From assembly GCF_000276665.1 (NCBI RefSeq), contig NW_004955404.1, positions 28,240,535 through 28,304,534 of the forward strand: a stretch of 64,000 bases of DNA, in the 5' to 3' direction. This DNA comes from Chinchilla lanigera (taxonomy: Eukaryota; Chordata; Mammalia; Rodentia; Chinchillidae). The translations under genes and the position numbers were made by a program. Below are positions 23,281 through 35,500 of this stretch, in pieces. The stretch's first letter is position 1; each line of letters opens with the position of its first letter. The notes beneath the pieces were generated by a model. It saw only the letters and a list, made by a program, of their open reading frames with translations, made no database searches and had not been told where the DNA came from.

Positions 23281-24559
23281 CGTGTGAATGTCTGCATTCC
23301 CTTCACACTCTCCCACGTGGATGAAAGGGAGTTTCAGGCTACCATTTTTGCCCGCTACCTGTATGGACCTCACTACCACACCTATTATTCCACTGTCCTT
23401 GCCATTTTCTGCACAGAGGCATAAAGCAAAGAAGCATCTTCCCAGGATTCTAAATGGGAAATAGGCCACAAGTCCCTGTCCTCAACTTGTCCTTCGGGGA
23501 ATGGCTAGCTATTCACCAGATCTCTAGAAGAGAGGAGTGCGGCTCCTCCCACTCTCTCCCTTGAGATTTTCATCCCCTCTGTGCTCCCAGGAAGGCCGAT
23601 TCTTCTGAGAGCCTCCTTTAAATGTTTGTGGTTGTCGTTTCTCCCTTTAATTCATGTTTCACAGATGATCTTCGCCCTAGATCAGTGTTCTCAACAGTGC
23701 CATTCCCCAGGCTCTCCCTTCTTTTATAACCTATTTTATAATACTGCCTCGATATCAATGTAAAAATAGCGCATCCACTTTGTTATAAGGGAGAAATAAA
23801 AATAAAAGAACTTGTTCTAAAAAGTTGTTTGTCCCACATGTAAAAATCACCATGAATCCCTCAGCTACAGATATAGACTCATGTAAAGGTCGCTTTGTTG
23901 ACTCAAATGTCTCGAGTGGTCTGATTTTCCGAAACCGTGAATACTCTTGATAACAATCTGAACACAAAGCATGACACTTATGCCTTAATCTGGCTCTGCA
24001 GTTGCCATCCTGGAAAGTCAGTGCTTAACAAAGTTGGGCAGCTCATACTCGCGTGCATTTGTAAAACAAAATAAAATAATAAATACACTTTCATTAATAC
24101 AATGAGGTGCAAAAGTTTTGTAGGATATAGAATAATTATTTTTTGTGCAAGACTATCTTTTGCATTACAAGGTCCACCAAACCTCTACCCCTGCTTCGTT
24201 ACTGTCATTGTGTCAAAAATGTCCAACCAAATTCCAAATTTTCCCTGCAAGGGGCAGTAGTCGTTCCATTAAGAACTATTATTTTCAGTAATCCCTTTGC
24301 ATAAAATAAGTTTCTGCAAATCACAGATTTGACAAAACTCTGCAGAATGAACCTTTTTTAAAATACAGTTTTCAAACATACCAACCCCTATGGTGTGGGA
24401 CTTTTCAGAAAAGCGACCCTATGACTGATACATCTGGGGACCCTGAGTTGCCTGAACTACTGTTAAAAAACACCGCACTACCATACAGTGCTTCCTCCTG
24501 TCCCTGCTGCTTTCCAATTTATCTACTGACCTATTTTTTCACTGATTTGAATGAGTTCT
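23281..24559. other. Unassigned sequence, no gene seen
   Basis: Single-copy-looking DNA without a repeat I can name. Short frames at 23266-23469, 23581-23763 and 23755-23967 show no domains. Confidence 0.4.
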
Positions 24560-24670
24560 TAATACCTTTCAATTAGGAAATAGAAAAACAAAGAGCCGGA
24601 GAGGCCACATGACTTACGTTGCAGGATGAAAAGTGGGTGGAGTAGGACCAGAGCTTCAATTTTTTATGTA
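24560..24670 (-). mobile_element. MIR SINE, antisense
   Basis: 'ggaaatagaaaaacaaagagccggagaggccacatgacttacgttgcagg..gtggagtaggaccagagcttcaa' parallels antisense MIR (gaaactgaggc..agaggttaagt..). Diverged. Confidence 0.5.
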
Positions 24671-26508
24671 GAAATTTCCTACTATGTCATATTATTCTTG
24701 CCTTTTTATTTGGAAATCAGTGTCTGCCTGCCTTTGGGATTATTGTTGATGCAAATCCTTCAGTAGGGCTTGATTGTGCTTGAGTGAAAGGATACATTAA
24801 TTTCTCAACCTACAGACCTATTAGGTGTGAATCCTGCTAAAGCTGCAGCCATCTCACTAGGTCCAGCCAAGGAAATCTTTCAGCTACACCCATCACTACT
24901 TTTTGAATCCAAAGTGCTACAATTTTCCTTGGTTTCCTATTCCATATTTAGCAATTTTTGTAGTCAGGCTTTTTCTGATTCATTTATTTTTAAATGTGAC
25001 AGTTTCATTGTGTAAGTTTCCAGATGCTGACATAAACACCCATCTTGCCTGAAACCAGATAATAAAATGGATCAAATGTATAAAACAGAACTGGAAATAA
25101 TGTTATCTTTTTCTTTTGATGTAGTAAATCCTATTTAAGGGTGAGAAATCAGTGTCTTCCATACAAAATTAGAGAAAAAATTTCTCTATTAAGAACAAAT
25201 TTTATGTTCAATCCTCTCAGTGTGAGTACTTCTTATCTACCTAAATGTTATTCTTTCTAAATCAGGAGAAGAACATTGAGGACAGTGGTTGAGTTGTGTG
25301 GGATGAAATCTGTTTGTGTATTAGGGAGAGAATGCGTATGTAGCAATTGACTTAACAAGGTGTGCAGCCCTGCGTACATTTATGTCTGAGAACCAAATCA
25401 AGCCCTTAACAGGCAAGATTGTTTAATATAAATGAGAAATAGGCTTTATTCTGCCATAATGACCTGCAGCCTCTCAGACATGACTCTCCACAGGCCGATC
25501 ACTCCTCAGAAAGGCCAGCCAGCTCACGAAAACCATTATCTTTTATTTATGCAGATCAGATTGTGACAATCCTTGGAATTCTTTGTTTTATCCCTCTCTG
25601 TTTTTAAATCCTCCTCATACGGTGGCTTTTTTCTTTTTCTGCACAGGCAACTCCCCAAACAAGCATTTTCATGACTTTCCAAGTCATTGAATGAAAATAT
25701 TGGAGTATAATTTAGTTAGCTGATATTATTCCACAAAGAAAGGAAAACTGTTTTAATTTCAGAAGCCACTGGATAAAGGAAGAAGAGAAAATTTCTTATT
25801 TTTTAAACTACACAGGGAGATATGTACTGCGTCAACATACTAACCAGCACCAAACCCCGATAGTCTACACTTTCAGTATTTAATATACCCTCTGGAGTTT
25901 TGGATGTGGCTCAAAAATTTTTTTCAAGCAATTTCTTACATATGACCTTAATTTCAGTGGATCTGCCTTAAAAAGTTTTAGCTTTTGTCTTTTTACATTT
26001 CCCATTAGTCAATATTAGCTGCATATTCATGAGTGAGGATTTAGCACACTTCCTGTAAAAAAAAACACAGTGGTAACTTTCTCTTATGAATATGCTGCCA
26101 GCGATCTTTTCCTCTGGGGAGGGGTGGTGTTCAACAGTAGCAGTTGAAAGAAAAAGAAAAGTATATTATGTTTGAGTGTGACAGTTTTGTCTCCTTTGCT
26201 TATTACTTTTTTTTTCCCCATATGCTATTCTTTCTAGCTTTTATCTGAGCCAAGTAGCAAGAAAGAAGCCCATGGAGAGATCAAGCAAGAACCCTCATAG
26301 GAAGGATTTTCCCAGTTGAGTTGGGGTAGTGTTGAATTCAGTTGACATCCTTAGGGTTCTTATTCTTGCGTTTAATCCATAAGCATTTTATTGTATGCTA
26401 ATTATGTTTTACTTATTCTGCTGCTGGATATTGCAGCAGATATAAGAAAGAATCAAATACAACTCTGGCTTTCATTCATATGATAAACATCATTTGCTCT
26501 CCACTGGC
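24671..26508. other. Repeat-poor unassigned stretch
   Basis: No assigned repeat over about 1.8 kb. The 25400-25950 part has mixed composition and short AT-rich cores and could be conserved non-coding DNA. No exon is recognised. Confidence 0.4.
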
Positions 26509-26540
26509 AAAAAAAAAAAAAAAAAAAAAAGAAAGAAAAA
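26509..26540. repeat. Poly(A) tract
   Basis: 22 A's followed by gaaagaaaaa. No retroposon body could be identified upstream. Confidence 0.85.
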
Positions 26541-29500
26541 ATTACTGAACCAGCAGTCTCAGTGGTGTTTGCACTCTCGCATGGAAGTCAACTTGAATAA
26601 GTGGTGGTGGATGTGACAGAGTACGATAAGTGCGCTTGCTGTCAGAAAAGCAGAAGTCCTGGGCGGTATGGGAGCATTAAGTACAGGGCACAAACTGAGT
26701 GTGCATGTGCAGGGGTCAGCGGAGTTGTTCTTGAAGCAGTAGAGTTTATATTCAGGGGGAAAGGGACCAAGTCAGCCCTTAGGGTGGCAGGGAATAGAGA
26801 TTGCCCCAGGAAAACAGGATGACACCTGTATGAAGGTTGAGTTGCTAAGGAGCCCGGTGCAATGAAGGAATCAAAAGAAATGTCTAAGCAGGATGAGAGT
26901 GTTTCTTCCTTGGTTGTTTGGATGGTGAGTTTGGAGGGCCGTTGCGAAGCTGCTGTGGCTGTCATCAGTGACCATGGGCAATCCATACTGAGAGGGAAAC
27001 CCCTCCCTCCAAATGGAGGATGGGGAGAAGAGTTCAGCAAGTAAATCATTTGGGATGGAAGTAATACAACTAGTTGGCAATGCATTAAATATTAATTGAT
27101 GATAAGAAGAACATGTCTCTCCATAAGCAAGGCATCATAGAGCTGTTGAGAGGGACTTGAATTGTGTCACAGGTTCCTTACCAGGCATTATGTGCAGTGT
27201 ACTAAGAATGAGCTTTTAGTTGCTAATTTAGAGGTAGGGATTAAGAATATAGGAAGAAAAAAATCCTTTGAACAATGGAGAAGTAAAAAGGCAGAGGACC
27301 TGGGCAGCCAGAGACTGCAGTGAGACCAAGCGCTGTAGAGAGGGTTGTACCTATAATCCTCTTTCACCTTGGCACTATCCCAAATCAATGAGGGCAACAA
27401 TTGATGCACTCATCTGCAATTAAAGGGGGAGACGTCATGACTTACTGCTGCCTCCTTCTCTATGGTCATCACAAAACCCATTTCTTACCACAAGAAAAGA
27501 AATTAAAGTGAGACATGGATGGGATTGAGACCAAGGTATGGGGAATAGTTCTGGAAGAGTAGTACCTAGGTGTTTGCTTTAAATTTACAAGTGTAACGAA
27601 ACTGCATTAAATCGCCTTCCATTCATGACTAGTTTCTTAGTTTGGGCATTTATTTTTCTATTCCTTTTTTTTAACTTTAAAATTTACGAATAACTCTAGA
27701 GGAACCACTCTAAACATCCTCTGTGGCTTTACTTTACGATGGATCAGGATCGTTATCTAGTTTTTGAGATGTAGATTTTCAAAACAGCCGCTATTTGCCT
27801 CTATTCATACAGAAGACCAAGTTGGAGTCTGTAGTGCAAAGGGAGGTCCTAGGAACTCAGAGAGGAAGCTGCTTTAGATGACAGCGGAGACAGGAGGGAA
27901 GATAAAAGATAAATAATAACAATGCTTATAAAATACTCTTCAGACTCCTCTGTGCAGGAGGGCTGAGATCTGCTTAAGCAGAGCTTGTCATCCTGTACTG
28001 ACACTCTTCTCCATGCAGCTTTGACAAATAATGCTAATTTAAGACGGATAAGTTTCATATTTAAATGAACACTGAACATGCTCATTCACTCTAAAATTCC
28101 TGTGTTCCAGGATAAAAGCTCCTATCACAAGTCACATCTATGAGAACATGCTCCTTATTTATTGCATTCTGGGTAAGGGGAGCTATCTCGTTCACATGCA
28201 AGAAACTATAATGCATCTTTCGCGTTTAAAGTGCTCTCTGAAGCTTTCTGCTTCACAACCTCTCTCCTTCTTTCCCTGTTACCTCTAAATTTTTCATACC
28301 ATCTTGAACATCTCCCAAAGAATTGCAAATTCTAGCCTGAACATGATTAATTTAGCATGTGGCCTCCTCCGATGAGTGCTCTGCCATCCATCCTCCTTAG
28401 ACGAGGCTACCTCTGCTCTTGGCTCTTAGCAGAGAAAGCAAAGTAAGGAGAGATGCGGGTTGTTCAGGTGTGCTTCTTGAAAATGAATTTTTACTGGCAG
28501 CCCCACAAAGTCAAAAGTGTGGTGTCGCAAAAGTGAAATTACAATATATTGTTCGCTGGGAAGCACAGTCACCCCATCTCCCTCTCTTGGTTTGCCAAGA
28601 GGGGATCTATTATTCTTTATTTGGCAGTGAAAGGCAGAACAGGCATTTCTCCTCCTTAGACTTCCTACCTTTATTTTGTTCATGCCTCTAACACTTTCCT
28701 ATTTATTGCATTAACTTATCTTTTCCATGAGAAAGATCACTTCTTTTTAATACAGAAAGAAGAGGCACATTTGTTCCATTTTTGGAGTTATCTTAACAGA
28801 ATTCAGTGGGACTGTGCCATGGAGGTCAGTGCCCTTGCAGTGATGGGTGACTTCCTGTAGCAATTGCCATGGAAATCTGCTGCACAATAACTTTTAGATT
28901 TTTCTAAGGAACGGGCTCATCAGATGTCCATAATATCCAGCAAGTGCCTGGTATGCAGTTAGAGTGTGTGTTGTTAGATCAGTGATGAGGATGAGGATGA
29001 CAATGAAGATGATGACAATGATAGGATTCTGGTGTTCCCAACATATGACTAAAACAACCTGTTGAGGAGACAAAGCTAAATTTCTTTTTGTTGCAGTAAG
29101 GGGGAGCAGTACTTCTGCAGAGTGCTGGTGTACAGTGGTTGTAGTAAGGTCACAAAGTCTGCCTGAAGACTTGTCTTTCACAGCTGAGAAGCAGTGGACA
29201 TTGGACGAGTTGGGGATAGGCGTCCTGGGAATGTGGAAGGGGGACATTAATTGAGATGGGGTTAAAGTGACAATGTAATAGTTTACGATAGCTGGAGTCG
29301 GGCGTTTTGAAGGACCTGAGGGAGGATATTCTCATGATTGCAGAAATGAACAGATTGATGTTAACTTAAATGCGATTTTTTTGGCAATTACTGGCACTAA
29401 CAATAAAATGATTCGCAACATTTATTTTCTTGAGCAAGAGTTTTCTGAAGTAGTAAGTCAGTGAAGACAGTGAAATGCATAGTAAAATGATGTCAGTGAA

Positions 29501-29668
29501 GATAGGTAAAACTAGAGTCACATTAACATACGTGGTGAGTTGTGTGAATAAATCACTTTGTTTCTTCTTCCTATTCTTCCTGTTTCTTCAACCTTCTCTT
29601 CCTTCTTTTTCTGACTTTGTGAAGCTCAAGGCATTCACTATTAGGAGATGAGTTGTGTGAGACTAGCT
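26541..29668. other. Unassigned sequence, possible ancient repeat at the start, no gene seen
   Basis: 26600-27090 is purine-rich and open for 147 codons on the minus strand (26642-27085), but overlapping frames on the plus strand argue against coding. A GAT-rich patch (gatgaggatgaggatgac) lies at about 28984-29020. 27850-28330 is repeat-free by eye. Confidence 0.35.
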
Positions 29669-29708
29669 GTGTGCATGTGCGTGCATGTGTGTGTATGTGT
29701 GTGTGTGG
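29669..29708. repeat. (TG)n-rich microsatellite
   Basis: tgtg/tgca alternation ending in a short pure TG run. Confidence 0.85.
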
Positions 29709-29832
29709 TCTTTTATAATATGGTAAACATTCTGTGTCAACTTGAGGAGAAAGGAGCTGTATTGGGGAAAACTATTTTCAGGACCCAAGTGTCGGTGAAC
29801 TCCTACACATTCTTCAAAATCTAGCTCCTCTG

Positions 29833-30030
29833 CTGGGTTCCATGGTACATGCCTGTAACCCAGCACCCTGAGAGGGTGAGGCAGAAGGATTGGATTTTGA
29901 GTCTCCCCTGGACAATTCTGTGGCCTAGTGAGACCCTGTCTCAAAATAAAACATAAGAAAGGGCTGGAGATGTAGCTTAGTTTGAAGGGCCTGTGTTCAA
30001 TCCCTGGTACCACTAAGAAAAAAAATTAGA
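29833..30030 (+). mobile_element. B1-ID dimeric SINE
   Basis: The left half is B1 ('gctgggttccatggtacatgcctgtaacccagcaccctgagagggtgaggcag..gtgagaccctgtctcaaaat'). The right half is ID-like ('gggctggagatgtagcttagtttgaaggg..caatccctggtacc') with a poly(A) tail. Dimers of this layout are known from non-murid rodents. Confidence 0.85.
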
Positions 30031-30965
30031 TAAAAAGATGTGAAACCATCGAAGGCAGTTTAGAAAAACCCAGGCTGGGAGCTGGGAGGGAGAAGTATAG
30101 CATCTCTTAGCTGTGATCTGTGGCCTGTTACTATTACCTGAGAAATCAGATGGTAGCTGGGGTTGGGTTTTCTCTAATTCCTGGCATTAAATTTGGAACA
30201 AAGTTATATTTAATTAATTAATTTAATTAGTTTGAATTGCATTGCACTTTTCTTGTGTTCATGAGCTGCAGGAGAGAAAGCTGGCATTTGGGTTATGTTG
30301 GAATCTGAGAGAAGCTGACTTCCTGGAGATCATTCCTAACTTAGCACCCAGTTTCTTACACTTTTCCTCCAAAGTCCTGCAGCCTCATGCTTACCAGGCT
30401 AGGGATGAAAAACAGGTCAGAAAATGAGCCAAAAAGCCCATGAAGGGGGCACATGGGTGTGACTAGCAGCGTGGGTACTGCGGCACCCATCTTGGAAGCC
30501 TGTTACCATAGAAGTGCACTAAATGCTCGAGCGGGGAAATGGGCAATAACATGAGACAGGCAGGATATGGCCAGGCTGAAAACCTTGAATGCCAGTGAGT
30601 GCACACAGAGAAAGTAAAGGCTCTTGTGCTGGGATTAGGAAAGTGAGACTGGTGTTTTTGGAAGAATATTCAAGTAGTGATCAAATAGAAATAAGTGATA
30701 GAAAATAAGCAGAGAAGATTGAGATGTTAAGAGGCCATTACAGTGACTCTGGTGTGAGGTGGTAGAACCAGAACAAAGGAGGATGCAGTAGGAAGAGAAA
30801 AGGAAGGGAGAGTTCTGGGATCTTTTGACTGTGATTTCGTCTGTCAGGATTTGTCAGGATTCTGCCTGTGAAAACATGGTTCGTGGTAGATTAAAAAAAA
30901 ATCAAGTAAAGAAATATGTCAAATACATTAAGCCATGCAGGACACCTCTGAGAATTCATGAGAAT
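30031..30965. other. Unassigned; possible ancient repeat at 30480-30830
   Basis: 'gatatggccaggctgaaaaccttgaatgccagtgag' and 'ggccattacagtgactctggtgtgaggtgg' resemble an old mammalian interspersed repeat that I cannot name with certainty. No exon seen. Confidence 0.35.
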
Positions 30966-31053
30966 AAGAGGGGAGAGGGAAGACAGGGAGAGAGGGAAAG
31001 AGGGGGAGGGAGGGGAGAGAGAGAGAGAGAGAGAGAGACAGAGGAAGAGAGAG
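30966..31053. repeat. Purine-rich (GA)n/(GGGA)n tract
   Basis: An 88-bp nearly pure purine strand containing a (GA) run at about 31014-31037. The reading frames across it on either strand (30825-31145, 30891-31121) are repeat artefacts. Confidence 0.92.
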
Positions 31054-31840
31054 TGAACAAAATGGAAAAATGGGCAGGAAATAGAAACCAGCTGTTTAAA
31101 GTGGAAGAAGACAATAAACAAATAGAGATTGTAAATGACGTGTGAAGAACGGATATTCAGAAAGGAGAATCAGAAACTCCACTGAAGAGAAGTGTAAGCC
31201 ATTCTGTGTGATTTAACCCTTGACAACATCATTAATGGCAATAACTGGTTTCCATTAGTGGTAATACAGCATATTCACGTAATGAGCATTTCTAAATATT
31301 TATTATGTACACAGGGCGTACCCATCTGATACTATCATATACCTCTACAGAGATGATGCTTAGAACCCTCTCCACAGAAACATGCAATTTATTGATGTGT
31401 GAAATAAACAAGAGTAACACTGGAAGGTAGATGATAGGTGTTATAACAACGATAGGCAAAATGATTTGCAACTCAGAGAGGAGGGCATGAGTAACTCTTC
31501 CTGAGCATGTCAGAGGGGACTGCACAGGATGCTTACGTGAGCAGGAGAAGTGGAAGTTTGGTAGTTGGAGCAAGAGGATTCAATCATCCAAGCTAGAGGG
31601 ATGGTCGGTACGTACAGAGAGAGGCAGGGGGCTTTACAAATAATGGATTGAAGACCTAGTCTACTCTGCCTGCCAAGGAAAGAAAGCTGGTAAAGCATTT
31701 ACACCACTGAATAGTACTTGAAGTCTTTGGCATCTGGAAGATTCAGCTATCAATTATCTGGAAACCTGTTAGTTGATAAGAGCTCTCTATTACTACAACC
31801 ATCCCCAAACACAGTTTCTTTTCCTTTCTTGTTTTGCCCT
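31054..31840. other. Unassigned sequence, no gene seen
   Basis: No repeat or exon recognised before the pyrimidine tract begins. Confidence 0.4.
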
Positions 31841-31981
31841 TTTTCCTTTCCTTTCCTTTCCTTTCCTTTCCTTTCCTTTCCTTTCCTTTCCTTTCCTTTC
31901 CTTTCCTTTCCTTTCCTTTCCTTCCCTTCCCTTCCCTTCCCTTCCCTCCCCTCCCCTCCTCTCCTCTCCTCTCCTCTCCTC
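31841..31981. repeat. (TTTCC)n to (CCCTT)n to (CTCTC)n microsatellite, cut by the gap
   Basis: At least 16 near-perfect CTTTC pentamers pass through CCCTT units to CCTCT units and then stop at the N run. The direction of change along the array shows clustered base substitutions spreading through the units. Open frames across it are artefacts. Confidence 0.95.
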
Positions 31982-32261
31982 NNNNNNNNNNNNNNNNNNN
32001 NNNNNNNNNNNNNNNNNNNNNNNNNNNNNNNNNNNNNNNNNNNNNNNNNNNNNNNNNNNNNNNNNNNNNNNNNNNNNNNNNNNNNNNNNNNNNNNNNNNN
32101 NNNNNNNNNNNNNNNNNNNNNNNNNNNNNNNNNNNNNNNNNNNNNNNNNNNNNNNNNNNNNNNNNNNNNNNNNNNNNNNNNNNNNNNNNNNNNNNNNNNN
32201 NNNNNNNNNNNNNNNNNNNNNNNNNNNNNNNNNNNNNNNNNNNNNNNNNNNNNNNNNNNNN
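31982..32261. other. Assembly gap (280 N)
   Basis: All bases are N. Pyrimidine-rich sequence continues on the far side (32262-32303), so the missing sequence is probably more of the same microsatellite. Confidence 0.99.
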
Positions 32262-32304
32262 TTCCCCCTCCCCTTTACTCTTTCTTCTTTCTTTTCCTTT
32301 TCCT

Positions 32305-32415
32305 GTTTTAGTGCTAGGGACTGAACCCAGGGTTTGGCACTGGGTTGTATCTCCAGCCTTAAAATTTAAAAATTCTTTGGAGTAAAATTTTGAGACAAAG
32401 TCATGCCAAGTCACT
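32305..32415 (-). mobile_element. B1-ID dimeric SINE, antisense
   Basis: 'gtgctagggactgaacccagggtttggcactgggttgtatctccagcc' is antisense ID, and 'ttttgagacaaagtcatgccaagtcactaagtcgcc' the start of an antisense B1. Its T-rich tail side faces the gap, so the microsatellite there probably grew from this tail. Confidence 0.75.
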
Positions 32416-32439
32416 AAGTCGCCATTAAGAAAAACTTTG

Positions 32440-32530
32440 GCTCAGGTGTGGAAGTGCACACCTATAGTCCCAGGATCTTGGGAGCTGATGAGTTTGAGGC
32501 CTACCTGGCAACTTAGTGACTTAGCAGAGC
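32440..32530 (+). mobile_element. B1-like SINE fragment, sense
   Basis: 'ggctcaggtgtggaagtgcacacctatagtcccaggatcttgggagctgatgagtttgaggcctacctggcaac' is a B1 5' half. It lies head to head with the preceding antisense dimer. Confidence 0.75.
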
Positions 32531-35500
32531 AAAGACGAGGAAGAGGTAGTGACTGAACAACTGCTGATAATCCGACATCACTGTAGCAGATGATGTTCTC
32601 AAAGTCCTAGTGCGGGAAGCAGCACTGGCAGGCCGTGGAGGCCACTCAAGGCTCCTGGGGGGTTTGCCGTGCAGTGGAGGACTGCAGAGCAGGGAGACTG
32701 AAGCCAGGACACAGCTGTGTGCACCTGAGTGAAGTCCGTGCTCGGGAAGTAGCAAAGGGACAGAAGAAAAGTTTGTTTAGGGAAAAGTACAGTGGGGGCT
32801 GCCAGGGAGAGGCGGGCGCAGGAGACAAGGGTTCAGCTTTTCTGTTTAGAGGATGGTGAAGCTGGTGCAGGTGGAGATGAATTAAGTGAGACGTGGAATA
32901 AGAGGTGAGCCGCAGAACATACATTTGTTTCTGTTTGTTTGTTTTTTTTTTTGTTCTTTTAAAATCTCCTAATATTTTTAGTTTTATGGGTAAAGTACAA
33001 TATTTTTTCTCTTGAACAGAAACATCAGTCTTCAGAAACCGTGTTTTTTTAGCTATGATTTACAGAGTAGTTGCTGGGTAAGTTTTACTCTCGTTGGCCT
33101 ATGCACTCCAAAAAGAGCTCTTGCTGGGACATGCATTCCAGTGTTGTGTTTTTGTATCTTATAAGGGAATTGAAATGCAATGCTTCAGAGTGAATTAGGA
33201 GTGAGTTTGTACATTTTTCTCTTCAGTGGAACTAAGACCGTTTCCTAGGGAATACATTTTCCATTTTTCCAACACCTTTCCCTTATTCCCCAAACAGATT
33301 AGCACATGTCTCTCCTATCTCCCACCCCGTCATCAGAGCAAGGCAGCGCGAGGGAGAGATTGGGTGCAGTGCATGATAATTTTACACTTGAGACGGGGAT
33401 GTAGAGGATCTGAAGTTTCTAAATTCCTGGAAGACTCTTGGGTGCAAGGTATCTTTTGTGTTCTGGTAAAAACCAACACAGTACATAGAGTAATTCCCGT
33501 AGGTGTCTGGGCCCATAGACTTGGCTCCTGGAAGCTTTATTGTTCAATGTTTGAAAATATTTTTATATTGTTTCAATGAACAGTTTCACACTTCTAACAT
33601 ATGATAATTAAGAGAAAGCCTTTGTGAATATTCAACAGGGCCGACACTAAGAAATGTAGATGTCATTTCTCTTACCTTTTAACACTTTTCTCCCATATTT
33701 AATCTCATGGGGGCTTCGTCCCTTTCTCTTCCACCCTCTCTGCTGCCCACAGACTCCTCGGAGCTCTTATGCTCTCATTTCTCTATGTGAAAACTGGGAC
33801 AAATTCTGTGATCTGAACCTGGCGCCATCCCCAGGAGTTAGCTGGCTATCCTCATTCATAAGAGGAAGCTTCAGAAGTAATACACCCCCCTGAGTCCACT
33901 TGGGTAGGAGTTTTCCAGTGTCACATACATTATACTCAGATATGCCCAGAAAAATAAGCAGTCAAATGTAAAAGGCAGAGGAGAGAGGAATAATTAAGGG
34001 TCTCATTCTTCACAGCCTCTGAGTGTGCTTGCTCTGTTCTTTCTTCTTTACCCAGGGAAGAGTTCTGTCTCTCTGGGAGTGTTTTATGTCCTGCACAGGA
34101 GACCTCGTGCAGAGAACTTCCTGCAGGGTCTTTAACCTGTCCCTCACTTACTAGCTTGGGGCAGTGACCCTTGTCTTGCCAGTGGCGGCCACCATCTGGG
34201 TGAACTGGTCTCTTCTGCTTGGCCAGCACTTTGGAAGCATCCCTGTAGGACACAGTCTCCCCATGGGGCTCCAGCACCTCCTGGTCAGACTTCTGGTTTC
34301 TTGTACCTTTGGAGTCTCCTCAAGGAGGAAGAGAGGCTCATGGGGTATCCCGGGTGCCTTGCTCGCACTCTCCAGGACCCTAGAGGGACCAACACAGCCC
34401 AATCACTCCCCCCTGCTTAGGCATCGTGCTGTTTAGTTGCTACGGGTCGCCTGGGTGTGTGTTGTCTTTAACAAGTTACCTTGTGACATAGCTGGAAAGG
34501 TGGGACACCTGTCAGTATGGATTTGGGTCTCTCCTCTTCTTATCACACACCGCCAAGTAGCATAACCATGTACACTTTGCTACGAAAAAGGATGCTGCAG
34601 TAATTCCAATAATACAACATTGTAAAATATATATTTATTGGCAGGTACCCTGATCTTATAATTTTGATGGAGTTTTCAAGTAGTGCTATTAAAATTACTG
34701 AGCATGCTTTTGGCCAAAAGTAGACACGATTCCTGTGTATCTGGGCACAGGGAACAAACAGGAACAGTGTATAATAATGAGCTGAGCTGAGCAGGATATT
34801 GGGTTCAGGTTCCTAAGAAAGTCTTGCGCAGAAGCTGAGGGTGCTAAGGGCAGCCCTCGAGGGGCCTCCAGGCCAGGGCTGAGACATCTGCCGAGCGCCT
34901 CTGCCAGGGGAAGTTTGCCAGTGACGAAGCTGTGAAGCAGCGGGCTCCCTACTGATAGGCGACACCACGATAGAGGCTGAGGAGCCAGTGACCCCAGTAC
35001 TATTCCACAACTGGCCCTGGGCGCCGGGTTTCAGTGAGCAGTCTGCAGTTGCTCAGGCTTTAGGTCTTTGGCTGTGTTTGTAGGAATTATCAGAGCCAGA
35101 AAACACTCAGAACAATGGCAGGAGGAGGGGAGAGGAGGAGGCCGCCCGCAGAGTTCTTTTTCTGCTGCAGGTCTGCGGCTACAGGAAGATAAAAAGCACT
35201 AGCCGGAGCTCTTCAGGTAGAAGGGTCCTTTAAAGTCAGTAAAACGCCTGCGTGCACGATAGTCATGATCTGAGAAATACTGCCTTGAAGAAAGCAGGGT
35301 AAAAGACCACAGAGGTTGGGATTAAGCAAAAATAAATATAGTATTAAATGTATCCGTTGAAGGAAATGCAACAAAGAAAGGTACAGCTATTTTGGAAGGA
35401 CTTGGGATAGCTTTCTGAGCACTGTCATCAATGATCTGCTTTCAACTCCGACTAACAATGGCATTCTATTAGTACCTTTTCTAAGTGAACCTGGAAATGA

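Noticed and set aside
31718..32414. Open frames of about 180-220 codons on both strands
   Set aside because: They are made of N codons across the gap and of low-complexity microsatellite translation.
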